From Pseudomonas entomophila (GTDB lineage Bacteria; Pseudomonadota; Gammaproteobacteria; Pseudomonadales; Pseudomonadaceae), in assembly GCF_013523165.1 (NCBI RefSeq), contig NZ_JAAMQI010000009.1:62001-126000 (forward strand): a DNA stretch of 64,000 bases, given 5' to 3'. Positions 56,081-63,630 of this stretch are shown in pieces. Position numbers and translations under genes: made by a program. The notes beneath the pieces were generated by a model. The model searched no databases, was not told the origin of the DNA, and saw only the letters and a program-made list of their open reading frames with translations. The first letter of the stretch is position 1. Each line of letters opens with the position of its first letter.

Positions 56081-56689
56081 ATGAACAGACCAGCCCCGCC
56101 GTCCGACTTGCTCGACCACATCTTCCTCACCCTGCGCCCAGCGCCTGAGGTGTGGGACTGGATCAACACCGAGATACTCGCCGACACTGGCAGCCTGCAT
56201 AACCCCGACCACGCTCACCTGTTGGATGCCAGCATCCAGGTGCTGTGGGCATCCCACTCGTTCGCCAAACAGGGCCGCACGGTCCTCGGTCAGGCCGAAC
56301 AGGTCATGCACCGCGCTGGCGGATGGCAGAAGGCCCGCCAAGAGCAGCAGATGCGGGAGTGGTTCGGCGAAGAGCCCCAGTTCCTCATTACCCTGGCCGC
56401 CAACTACTGCGCTCAGTGCACCGACGCCGAGTTCTGCGCCTTGGTCGAGCATGAGCTGTACCACATCGCCCAGGCGACCGATCAGTACGGCGCACCCAAG
56501 TTCACCCAGGACGGCATGCCCAAGCTCGAGATGCGTGGACACGACGTCGAGGAGTTCATCGGTGTGGTCCGTCGCTACGGTGCCAGCCACGATGTAAAGC
56601 AGCTGATCGACGCTGCAAGCCGGCCGCCTGAGGTGGCCAAGATCAACATTGCGAGGGCCTGCGGAACCTGTCTACTCAAGTCGGCGTGA
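56081..56689 (+). CDS. Putative phage metallopeptidase
   Basis: 202 aa. The zinc-peptidase motif HExxH is present in CALVEHELYHIAQATDQYG. The upstream HAHLLDASIQVLWASHSFAK and RGHDVEEFIGVVRRYGASHD downstream are conserved in this family from Pseudomonas phages. Cys clusters (NYCAQCTDAEFC) may bind metal. Located between lysis-region and terminase genes. Substrate unknown. Confidence 0.8.
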   Translation: MNRPAPPSDLLDHIFLTLRPAPEVWDWINTEILADTGSLHNPDHAHLLDASIQVLWASHSFAKQGRTVLGQAEQVMHRAGGWQKARQEQQMREWFGEEPQFLITLAANYCAQCTDAEFCALVEHELYHIAQATDQYGAPKFTQDGMPKLEMRGHDVEEFIGVVRRYGASHDVKQLIDAASRPPEVAKINIARACGTCLLKSA

Positions 56690-56720
56690 TTCTGGACAGG
56701 CTCTGGACGGATGAAAGCCT

Positions 56721-57197
56721 ATGGCAGCCCTCAGCAACGACGTGAAGGCCTTTATCGTTCAAGCCTTGGCGTGCTTCGACACGCCTTCACAGGTGGTAGA
56801 GGCCGTCCAGAGAGAATTCAGCATCACCGTGACCCGCCAGCAGGTGGAAACGCACGATCCCACCAAGTACTCCGGGAAGGGCCTGGCCAAGCGATGGGTT
56901 GTCCTGTTCGAGGATACCCGCAGGCGCTTCCGCGAAGAGATAGCAGACATACCGATCGCCAACAGAGCGTTCCGCCTCCGTGGCCTTGGCCGCATGGCTG
57001 AGAAGGCCGAGAACATGCGCAACCTGGCATTGACTGCCCAGCTGTACGAGCAGGCCGCCAAGGAATGCGGCGACATGTACGTCAACCGCAAAATCGAACC
57101 CGACAAGCCCCTGGGCTCCCAGGCGGACCAGCAGCACGCCGTTGCTGAGTACACGCTGGAGCCAGACGAGAATGTCCCGACTACCCCGTACCTATGA
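56721..57197 (+). CDS. terS: DUF2280 protein, likely terminase small subunit
   Basis: 158 aa. LSNDVKAFIVQALACFDTPS, VVEAVQREFSITVTRQQVET (HTH) and RWVVLFEDTRRRFREEIADI are the DUF2280 layout. The protein lies directly upstream of, and overlaps, the large terminase gene, which is where the DNA-recognition subunit belongs. It would bind the packaging site and load TerL. Confidence 0.82.
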   Translation: MAALSNDVKAFIVQALACFDTPSQVVEAVQREFSITVTRQQVETHDPTKYSGKGLAKRWVVLFEDTRRRFREEIADIPIANRAFRLRGLGRMAEKAENMRNLALTAQLYEQAAKECGDMYVNRKIEPDKPLGSQADQQHAVAEYTLEPDENVPTTPYL

Positions 57198-58500
57198 CCC
57201 GCCGGTGAAGCTGACGCCGAAGCAGGCGAACATCTACGTGTGGGGTTTCCAGCCGCAAGCCCGCTTCCGGGATGCGGTGTGCGGCCGGCGTTTCGGCAAG
57301 ACCTTCCTAGGCAAAGCAGAGATGCGCCGCGCGGCGCGCCTGGCTGCTGAGTGGGGTGTCAGCGTCGAGGACGAGATCTGGTACGGCGCGCCAACGTTCA
57401 AGCAGGCCAAGCGCGTGTTCTGGCGTCGCCTGAAGCAGGCTATCCCAGAAGCCTGGCGCGCGGCCCGTCCGAACGAGACCGAATGCTCGATCACGCTCAA
57501 GTCCGGCCCCATCATGCGCGTGGTCGGCCTGGACAACTACGACAACCTGCGCGGCTCCGGCCTGTTCTTCGTCTTGGTGGATGAGTGGGCCGACTGCCCG
57601 TGGGCGGCATGGGAGGAAGTGCTGCGCCCAATGCTCTCGACCTGCCAGTACACGATCCCCCAGACAGGCGAGTCGAGGAAGGGCGGCCATGCGCTGCGGA
57701 TCGGCACACCCAAAGGCTTCAACCATTGCTACGACACCTACCGCGATGGTCAGCCAGGTGGGGAGCCTGACCACAAGAGCTGGCAGTACACCTCGCTGCA
57801 GGGTGGCAACGTCCCGGCAGAGGAGCTGGACGCGGCCCGGCGCAAGATGGACCCGCGTACGTTCCGCCAGGAATACGAGGCCGGGTTCGAGAACTACGCC
57901 GGGGTCGTCTACTACACCTTCGACCGCAACGAGTGCAGCACCAGCGAACGCATCAAGCCGGGCGAGACGCTGCACATCGGCATGGACTTCAACGTGATGA
58001 AGATGAGCGCGGTGGTGTACGTCGTGCGTGACGGTCTACCGCTGGCGCTCGACGAGTTCCACACAGTGCGCGACACGCCGGAGATGATCGAGAAGATCCA
58101 AGCCCGGTTCCCAGGTCACGGCGTCTCGGTCTACCCGGACGCCAGCGGTCAGAACACCAGCAGCAAGAACGCCAGCGAGTCGGACATCTCCCTGCTGAAG
58201 AAGGCAGGCTTCACCGTGGTGGTCGACTCGCAGAACCCCGGCGTGAAGGACCAAGTCAACGCGGTCAACGCCATGTTCCTCAACACCTACGGCGAGCGGC
58301 GCCTGAAGGTCAACATCGACCAGTGCCCGAAGCTCACGCAGTGCCTGGAGCGGCAGACCTACGACAAGAACGGCGTGCCGGACAAGGATCCGAAGAAGGG
58401 CCACGACCACATGAACGACGCCGCCGGCTACTTTATCGCCAAGCGGTACCCTATCAAGAGCCAGTCGGCCGGCACTCGCCGCATCGGAGGTTTGGCGTAA
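57172..58500 (+). CDS. terL: Phage terminase large subunit
   Basis: 442 aa from ATG 57172 (upstream ATG 57142 is less likely). Walker A CGRRFGKT (37-44), Walker B FFVLVDEW (~135-139), and a C-terminal RNase H-like nuclease (HIGMDFNVMKMSAVVYV, VYPDASGQNTSSKNASESDI, HDHMNDAAGYFIAKRYP). It packages DNA into the prohead. Full length and apparently intact, though no head genes remain after the broken portal gene. Confidence 0.93.
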   Translation: MSRLPRTYDPPVKLTPKQANIYVWGFQPQARFRDAVCGRRFGKTFLGKAEMRRAARLAAEWGVSVEDEIWYGAPTFKQAKRVFWRRLKQAIPEAWRAARPNETECSITLKSGPIMRVVGLDNYDNLRGSGLFFVLVDEWADCPWAAWEEVLRPMLSTCQYTIPQTGESRKGGHALRIGTPKGFNHCYDTYRDGQPGGEPDHKSWQYTSLQGGNVPAEELDAARRKMDPRTFRQEYEAGFENYAGVVYYTFDRNECSTSERIKPGETLHIGMDFNVMKMSAVVYVVRDGLPLALDEFHTVRDTPEMIEKIQARFPGHGVSVYPDASGQNTSSKNASESDISLLKKAGFTVVVDSQNPGVKDQVNAVNAMFLNTYGERRLKVNIDQCPKLTQCLERQTYDKNGVPDKDPKKGHDHMNDAAGYFIAKRYPIKSQSAGTRRIGGLA

Positions 58501-58825
58501 TGCCTGTTCAATCTACCCACCCAGACTACGACGCTCATATCGACGAGTGTCGGATGATGGACGATGCCCTGGAAGGCGAGTGCGCAATCAAGCCAACCAG
58601 CGGAAGCTGCCCAAGCCCAGCGGTATGGTCGAGGCGGAGAAGCAAGACGGCGTGGCCAACGCCTACCTCTACCAGAACTACACCGCACGGGCCCAGTACG
58701 AGCACTGGGTGCGCGACTCGCTGCGTTCGATGATGGGCCTGGTCTCCCGGCTGATCCCCGAGGTTAAGCTGCCCAGCGGGCTGAAGGGCGTGGAAAAGAA
58801 CGGGAGAGCTGGCGAAAGCGTATGA
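58501..58825 (+). pseudogene. Portal protein gene, frameshifted and truncated
   Basis: MPVQSTHPDYDAHIDECRMM, then DDALEGECAIK, reads in one frame. After ~58593 the match continues in another (NQRKLPKPSGMVEAEKQDGV, ANAYLYQNYTARAQYEHWVR, DSLRSMMGLVSRLIPEVKLP) and stops at 58825. This is the N-terminus of a phage portal/head-morphogenesis protein of several hundred residues. All later structural genes are missing. Confidence 0.7.
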
Positions 58826-59184
58826 CAAGGCCCGAATAGCGGGCGAAGAGTGTGAGCTGGAATATGCGTCCCTATCTCCAAAAAATAATGATTAAGTTAG
58901 TTAGGGTTGCACTAAAGTTCTAGTCATAAGTTGGTAGCTTTAGACTGAATGAGCAGTCCTTCCGAAAAGTCTGGGCTGTTATTTTTGTAGTGAAACGGGA
59001 AAGTTAGGGGGCGAGCTAACGAATGAGGTGCATATAAATTTAGTAAATAAATTCTAGATTTGTGGTTTGCACTGCTGCTTTTTCTGTGTAAGGTGCTGCA
59101 AGGGTTTCTATAGCGATGCGTTTACGATGCTGACTTTGATTAACCCGAATTAATAAGTTCTGAGTATCAATAAAAGGGATTTTT
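58826..59184 (+). other. AT-rich upstream region of the bacteriocin gene
   Basis: No gene on either strand. The sequence switches abruptly to AT-rich DNA after the truncated portal gene, marking the insertion border. AAAAGGGA stands just before the ATG at 59185. I see no LexA box (CTGT-N8-ACAG) and no clear pyocin P-box. Confidence 0.6.
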
Positions 59185-59997
59185 ATGGCTATCGTTCTTC
59201 CTCCTAGCTATGTTGGTGCGGAGTCTCCTTATTTTGGTTCCATGGGCCTAAGCCCGAATCAAGCTTACGACATGATGGCCCAGTCGGCAGGTTATTGGCT
59301 TCTGATGCAGCAACAGGCAGACGAATATTTTCGTGCCGACATGTACAAGCAAGGCGACTGGAAAAGCGCACTCAACTCTGCACTTTCTTGGAATGAGTAT
59401 GAGGCAAGAGACGCTTTTGAAAAAGCCACTATTGCAGACTATATGATTGCCAAAGGTTTGAAGTCTATTGGGGATGCGATTTGGGCAAATACCCCTTATG
59501 CAGAGATTATAAGTAGCTCAGATGGTGAGCTTTCAGGAGGGGTGTATACGCCTGTTGCAGCTCTTTATCATTCATTCATGGGTGGTGGTACCCCCATGTG
59601 GACAAATTTGAACAATCTAGGGTTAGACTTTGAGGTAAGTGATTTTCCCCAAATTCAAAACGCTATGGAATCTGCAGGTCAGGGGGTTACTGGTTTATAT
59701 ATTGACAAGATTGCCTATTCAACCGAAGAGGATTCTATAATAACTGGGGCTTTTCTTGGAAATATCACTCTAAAAGTTGAAGGTGAAATTACTAAGGTGG
59801 GGAATCATGCTACTTTTGCAGGTACTGTAAAGGGATGGGATGATACGTACGATGCTAACGCTTCAATCCATAGATCAGAATTGGCAGAGCGTGCCACAGA
59901 ACTCCTTAACATAATTCAAACACACACACCGGCTGCTCCTTATCAGATCCAGTTAGTCGGCGAAGTTCCGATCAATCTGGAGTGGGGTGGTGAATAG
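59185..59997 (+). CDS. Colicin M-type bacteriocin (lipid II-degrading)
   Basis: 270 aa, no signal peptide. The C-terminal domain has W218-D-D220-T-Y222-D223-x5-H229-R230-S. These residues keep the register of colicin M D226, Y228, D229, H235 and R236, the catalytic set of the lipid II phosphodiesterase. GNHATFAGTVKGWDDTYDAN is the family block. The N-terminal ~120 residues (receptor/import part) are not recognisable. Such toxins kill related strains by cutting peptidoglycan precursor in the periplasm. AT-rich cargo in the prophage remnant. No recognisable immunity gene adjoins it. Confidence 0.85.
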   Translation: MAIVLPPSYVGAESPYFGSMGLSPNQAYDMMAQSAGYWLLMQQQADEYFRADMYKQGDWKSALNSALSWNEYEARDAFEKATIADYMIAKGLKSIGDAIWANTPYAEIISSSDGELSGGVYTPVAALYHSFMGGGTPMWTNLNNLGLDFEVSDFPQIQNAMESAGQGVTGLYIDKIAYSTEEDSIITGAFLGNITLKVEGEITKVGNHATFAGTVKGWDDTYDANASIHRSELAERATELLNIIQTHTPAAPYQIQLVGEVPINLEWGGE

Positions 59998-60162
59998 GCA
60001 AATAATCGGAGTAGCTCGTACTTAACTAGCGCAAGTATGCTAGATCAAGCGATTTGTGGCCGAAAAAGGTAGAGTTTGAGGGACAGGGCAGGCGTTCGCA
60101 GGCAGTTAATCCCAGTGGATAGTGGCTGGCTATACTGCCCTGACCTTCATCAGAGAGCTGTC

Positions 60163-60363
60163 ATGATGAGCGATGGACCTATGATGCCGGACCACCCGCT
60201 ATACCACCAGGCCAAGGATGCCCACCGTGCTTATCGGGAGTCGAAGGAGCGCGGCGACCCAGCAGCAACGGTCGACCGACTGCGCCTAATTTACGAGGCA
60301 CAGATGAAAGCCGCGACTGACTACCAACTGCACGGCGGCACGGCCACGCTTCCTGTGCAGTGA
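60163..60363 (+). CDS. Short phage protein
   Basis: 66 aa from ATG 60163 (or 60166), with GAGAG upstream. HPLYHQAKDAHRAYRESKER, then GDPAATVDRLRLIYEAQMKA. Host-like GC content, unlike the bacteriocin gene before it, so it belongs to the phage backbone near attR. Function unknown. The following 60364-60613 shows no gene. Confidence 0.6.
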   Translation: MMSDGPMMPDHPLYHQAKDAHRAYRESKERGDPAATVDRLRLIYEAQMKAATDYQLHGGTATLPVQ

Positions 60364-60613
60364 TACAGGATGGGGCGCACCCGCCAGCCGGTGATTGCCC
60401 GTCAGCGGATCTGCTCAAGTTGGTCGACGTGGCCCGGTGATGGACGTTCAAGGCTGGAACGGCAGGCCTGACTGGGGACTTTTACGCCGTGGGACAATTT
60501 GGGGACACTGAATGTCCCAAACCATGATGAATTGAAAAGCATTGGGGTTAAGCAAAATCCTTTGAATTCGGGGTCTTGAACGAAATGGTCCAACAAAATA
60601 ACAGGCCCGTACT

Positions 60614-60698
60614 GGATTGCAAATCCGTCTACGCCGGTTCGATTCCGACCTCGGCCTCCATATTCGAAAGCCCCGCAGATCTTGGTCTGCGGGGTTTT
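60614..60698. repeat. attR: right copy of the 85-bp direct repeat
   Basis: Identical to 45267-45351: 3' part of tRNA-Cys from the anticodon arm, CCA end and terminator hairpin. The 5' half of the tRNA is absent, so it is not a functional tRNA. Confidence 0.95.
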
Positions 60699-60968
60699 CT
60701 TTGGGCGTCAGAAAGCCAAGCGTTCCGAAACTTTTCGGCATGAGTTCCAAAACTCGATCATTATGTGGGGCTGGTTATGGCGCGCTCTTCCATGCTTGTT
60801 TAGTAGTGCCCAAACAAGGGTCTTACTTGCCATGCCCCAGAGCGCGCCCTTAATCTCTTCTAGCCTTGAGCTGCTCGGTAATGGCCTTCTTATCTTACTG
60901 AAAATGTAGTGATGAAAAACGAGTGGGAGGTGGGGGTCAACACCCCCCACCTCCTGCAGTCGTCAAGA
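60699..60968 (-). other. Debris of a second related prophage: integrase 3' end and Gp157 fragment
   Basis: Right after attR the sequence still resembles the end of the integrase gene (minus strand ...ITSPT-stop against ...IASPTK-stop at 45412). About 60842-60897 the DNA strongly resembles the Gp157 gene near 53425-53475 (minus strand KKAITEQLKA against KKAIADQLKA). The genes between these pieces have been lost. Confidence 0.6.
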
Positions 60969-61214
60969 TTACTTTAGAAGATCATATGCTGCTTGAGCAA
61001 AATTACAGTATGCGTCTTTGTCTTTTTCGTCAATTTCACCATCTGCGTTAGCGTCTCCACTGCCGTTAACCTTATCGTAGGTGCCGTCTTTCCGTGAAGA
61101 AGAGACCGAAATGGAGAACTCCAGTTCTTTTCCAGCGTAGGACTCGATCAATACTTCAGGGCTGGTATCGCCATCGATTTCTTCGAGTGAAATGCGAATT
61201 TCTTTAGTTGCCAT
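60969..61214 (-). CDS. Small protein with an EF-hand/dockerin-like Ca2+ loop
   Basis: 81 aa with AGGAG well placed before ATG 61214. MATKEIRISLEEIDGDTSPE ... ELEFSISVSSSRKDGTYDKV is beta-rich. GDANADGEIDEKDKDAYCNF contains a 12-residue D-x-N-x-D-G-x-I-D-x-x-D calcium loop, followed by a helix (FAQAAYDLLK). AT-richer than the flanks. No signal peptide. No family recognised; lies in the composite junk region beyond attR yet looks intact. Confidence 0.6.
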   Translation of the reverse strand: MATKEIRISLEEIDGDTSPEVLIESYAGKELEFSISVSSSRKDGTYDKVNGSGDANADGEIDEKDKDAYCNFAQAAYDLLK

Positions 61215-61492
61215 GTGATACGGCTCCTGTATGCGAGGGCGCTGATGCGCAACAAATGCTTAGCTGCACTTGTCAACGTTGAGCCTATCCCTGCATTTCA
61301 ACGCGTGGCTACTGACAATAATGCCAGTTGCCATAACGTCAGACGACGAGTTCGAGCCCCCATCACGTTGCTGACGATCAACGGGTTGCGCATCGAGGAA
61401 GCCTGCGGAAGCCTGGCAGTGTCTTGCTGGTGCTTACGTTGAACGTTTGTCCTGGCCCGGCTGCATCAAGTACTACCAATGGGCGCACCCAG

Positions 61493-61952
61493 ACCGACGC
61501 CTGGACGCTACGCCAGACATTCAGCATGGTCGTCGAGACGACCGCCCTCAAGTTGACCGGCACACCGTGCCTGGCGTTGGATGAGACCGAGCCGCTAGAG
61601 CAGGCGATCTGCAGCAGCCGAATGTTCGGTCGACGCCTGGAGGCGCTGGCGCCGATCAAGCAGGCAGTGGCCACCTACGTCGCCCGCCGCCGAGAAACTG
61701 CGCGCGCAAGGCTCGGTCTGCAAGCGCATGCGCGTGAGTATCCGTACTGGCCTGTTCAATCCGGACGAGGTGCGCCATGCCCAGGGCGTGCTGGTGGAGT
61801 TGCCGTACCCGATCTGCGACACGTTGCTGATGACGAGCCTGGCCACGGAGGCGGTTGCCCGCCTTTACAGGCAAGGCTACCGGTACAGCAAGGCGGAGGT
61901 GCTGTTGATGGATTTGAGGCAGCCTGAAGAGTGTTCAGGGGACTTGTTCGCG
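61493..61952 (+). pseudogene. Internal fragment of umuC/rulB (DNA polymerase V catalytic subunit)
   Basis: TDAWTLRQTFSMVVETTALK, LTGTPCLALDETEPLEQAIC and SSRMFGRRLEALAPIKQAVA, then after a one-base shift near 61687 KRMRVSIRTGLFNPDEVRHA, LVELPYPICDTLLM and YSKAEVLLMDLRQPEE up to GDLFA. These are the C-terminal-half motifs of Pseudomonas RulB. Both ends are cut: upstream 61215-61492 is unrecognised, and downstream it joins an integrase fragment head-on. A complete umuC may follow umuD outside the window. Confidence 0.8.
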
Positions 61953-61960
61953 CCGACATT

Positions 61961-62203
61961 CGGTCGAATATCGCGGAACTGAAACGGCCGGACCTTGGTG
62001 GCTAGGTCGATGTTGTCATCGGCGATCAGCTTGCGAGCCGCTTTATCTCGCGCCTCACTAAAACGATTCCTCAGCATTTCCCAGCTCATCCGCAAACCTG
62101 AATCGTTGGTGATGAGGCGTGAGTTGCGCACGCCTTGCAGTTTATGCCGCTCAAACAGTGCCTCGATGAAGGCGCCAAGGTCGGTCAGTTCACCATTGGA
62201 CAT
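61961..62203 (-). pseudogene. Tyrosine integrase internal fragment
   Basis: Reads SNGELTDLGAFIEALFERHK, NSRLITNDSGLRMSWEMLRN, RFSEARDKAARKLIADDNID and VRPFQFRDIRP. It is homologous to residues ~240-310 of the integrase at 45412-46460, but a different copy. It ends abruptly at DIRP where the umuC fragment begins. Neither the N-terminus nor the catalytic Tyr is present. Confidence 0.8.
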
Positions 62204-62286
62204 GGCGTCGGATGCGAAGCTTCTTGTCTGTCTTGTTCTGAGCGACCCACAGGTAATCCTCTACTGTGTGCCGTGTCGCTCATTCA

Positions 62287-62808
62287 TCAAAGCTCCGGCT
62301 TGTTGACACCCTCAAGAGCTGAAAGCTCACCAGCATCAGACTGAACGACGCTAAAACTACCGTCGGTTTCGAGAACTACCGCATCTACTCGTGCGAGAGA
62401 GCCGCTACCGCTCCCTCGAACTGCTGATCGTATGTCATCCTCAGTGACCCGCGACTTACGCATAGCGTTCTTGAGAAATCTACCTTGGTAAAACAATAGC
62501 GCGGGCTCACCCGTTACCGCCTTGCGTACCCAACGTACTCTGACGCTTGACCACGTAACCCCGTATTGGAGCATGACGAGCAGCGCCAGTGCGAGGGTCC
62601 CTTGCGCCAACGAAACATCTCGATTGAGCAGTATGGTGGCGAAGGTGGAGCCCAGCGCCACCGTCACAACCAGATCGAAGGCATTCATTTTGGAAAGCGT
62701 TCGCCTCCCCGATATCCGCAGAAGTACTACCAAGTTGAGGTACGCGAGGGTGCCGATAACCACTGTACGGAGCAGTGTCGCCCCGTCGCTGAAAAACATG
62801 CCTTCCAT
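62287..62808 (-). CDS. DUF421 (YetF-like) membrane protein
   Basis: 173 aa. Three N-terminal TM helices (VIGTLAYLNLVVLLRISG; FDLVVTVALGSTFATILL; TLALALLVMLQYGVTW), then the YetF domain: RVRWVRKAVTGEPALLFYQG, LKNAMRKSRVTEDDIRSAVR and ARVDAVVLETDGSFSVVQ. Family role unclear, sometimes linked to stress or envelope. GGAGGG stands before the start. Intact, flanked by pseudogenes. Confidence 0.82.
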   Translation of the reverse strand: MEGMFFSDGATLLRTVVIGTLAYLNLVVLLRISGRRTLSKMNAFDLVVTVALGSTFATILLNRDVSLAQGTLALALLVMLQYGVTWSSVRVRWVRKAVTGEPALLFYQGRFLKNAMRKSRVTEDDIRSAVRGSGSGSLARVDAVVLETDGSFSVVQSDAGELSALEGVNKPEL

Positions 62809-63027
62809 CTACCCTCCGATTGTTTGTAATTCTCGTACGACAACCATCAGAATGGCCCCGTCGTCAGTGTACTTGGATGACGTTCAATGGCTAGGCTGGC
62901 TTGGCAGTGCGATATGCTTGCTTCCAGCCTCGCCGCTGCATGCTTGCGTGGTACCCTCAACATTTCCGAACCCACCTTTGAGCACCAAGAGAGCCAGCGG
63001 GTAGGGTCACAGCCAATCCTGACTGAC

Positions 63028-63443
63028 ATGACCAATCCAATCGTTCCCTGGATGGGCGGCAAGCGCCGTTGGGCCGACAGGCTCATCCTCTTTTCCCTCC
63101 CCATGAAGGCTAGGTCGAGGCCTTCGTCGGCGGCGCTGCGCTCTTCTTCATGCGGCCGCAACCGGCGCCGGTCGGGGTGCTCAACGACCTCAACGGCGAC
63201 CTGGTGACACTCTACCGCGTCGTCCAGAACCACCTCGAAGAGTGCATCTTCATACGTCGGTGCAAGGGCAAGGTCATGGTCAGCATCAACGACCATCCGA
63301 ACATCCGTCAAGTGTTCGAGGGCTTCCACATGCAGCGGCTGCACATCCGCTACTCGACGGCCATCAGTGCGTGGACAAGGCCGAGGTCACAGGCGAACGG
63401 GTAATCATGGACTGGGAGCCTGCTGCGCTTGGCCAACGTTTCT
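63028..63443 (+). pseudogene. D12-class DNA adenine methylase, degraded
   Basis: TNPIVPWMGGKRRWADRLI (SAM motif PWMGGK), then a frameshift and an in-frame TAG in PHEG*VEAFVGGAALFFMRP. Next come VLNDLNGDLVTLYRVVQNHL, a large internal deletion, and GKVMVSINDHPNIRQVFEGF. The catalytic DPPY segment is gone. A phage-type Dam relic between DUF421 and umuD. The stretches 62809-63027 and 63444-63593 show nothing else. Confidence 0.75.
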
Positions 63444-63593
63444 AGACTATCGCAGCCCATTGAACGGGCGCGCTAGAGCGGCACAGCTCGATTCAGGCGC
63501 CGTAATCGACACGATCAGCGCACCCCTCTGAAGGTGTTCGTTCGTCCAAAGTTATCTCGCGCGCAATTGACCGAAGGCCCATCACGCTATTTA

Positions 63594-63609
63594 CTGTATA
63601 TGCATACAG
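63594..63609 (+). promoter_or_regulatory. LexA (SOS) box upstream of umuD
   Basis: CTGTATATGCATACAG is a perfect CTGT-N8-ACAG palindrome 21 bp before the umuD ATG. Confidence 0.92.
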
Positions 63610-63630
63610 ACCCTCCACCGGACCTTCACC

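Larger units (their letters stand above)
45267..60698. mobile_element. Defective prophage in tRNA-Cys with inserted cargo
   Basis: Bounded by the 85-bp repeat and starting with an integrase beside attL. Early genes are on the minus strand (45.4-54.0 kb), then lysis-region and packaging genes on the plus strand (54.9-58.8 kb). The portal gene is cut short and no capsid or tail gene remains. No replication, CI/Cro or antiterminator gene was seen. AT-rich plus-strand cargo genes interrupt the phage order at 47.9, 48.9, 51.0, 51.5-52.3, 54.5 and 59.2 kb. It cannot form particles by itself. Confidence 0.9.

Noticed and set aside
60601..60663. A second tRNA-Cys gene
   Set aside because: Only the 3' half is present; it is the attR copy of the prophage repeat.
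62287..62808. DUF421 protein as the immunity protein of the colicin M-like toxin
   Set aside because: It is a clear YetF-family protein, 2.3 kb away and on the opposite strand; known M-type immunity proteins differ.
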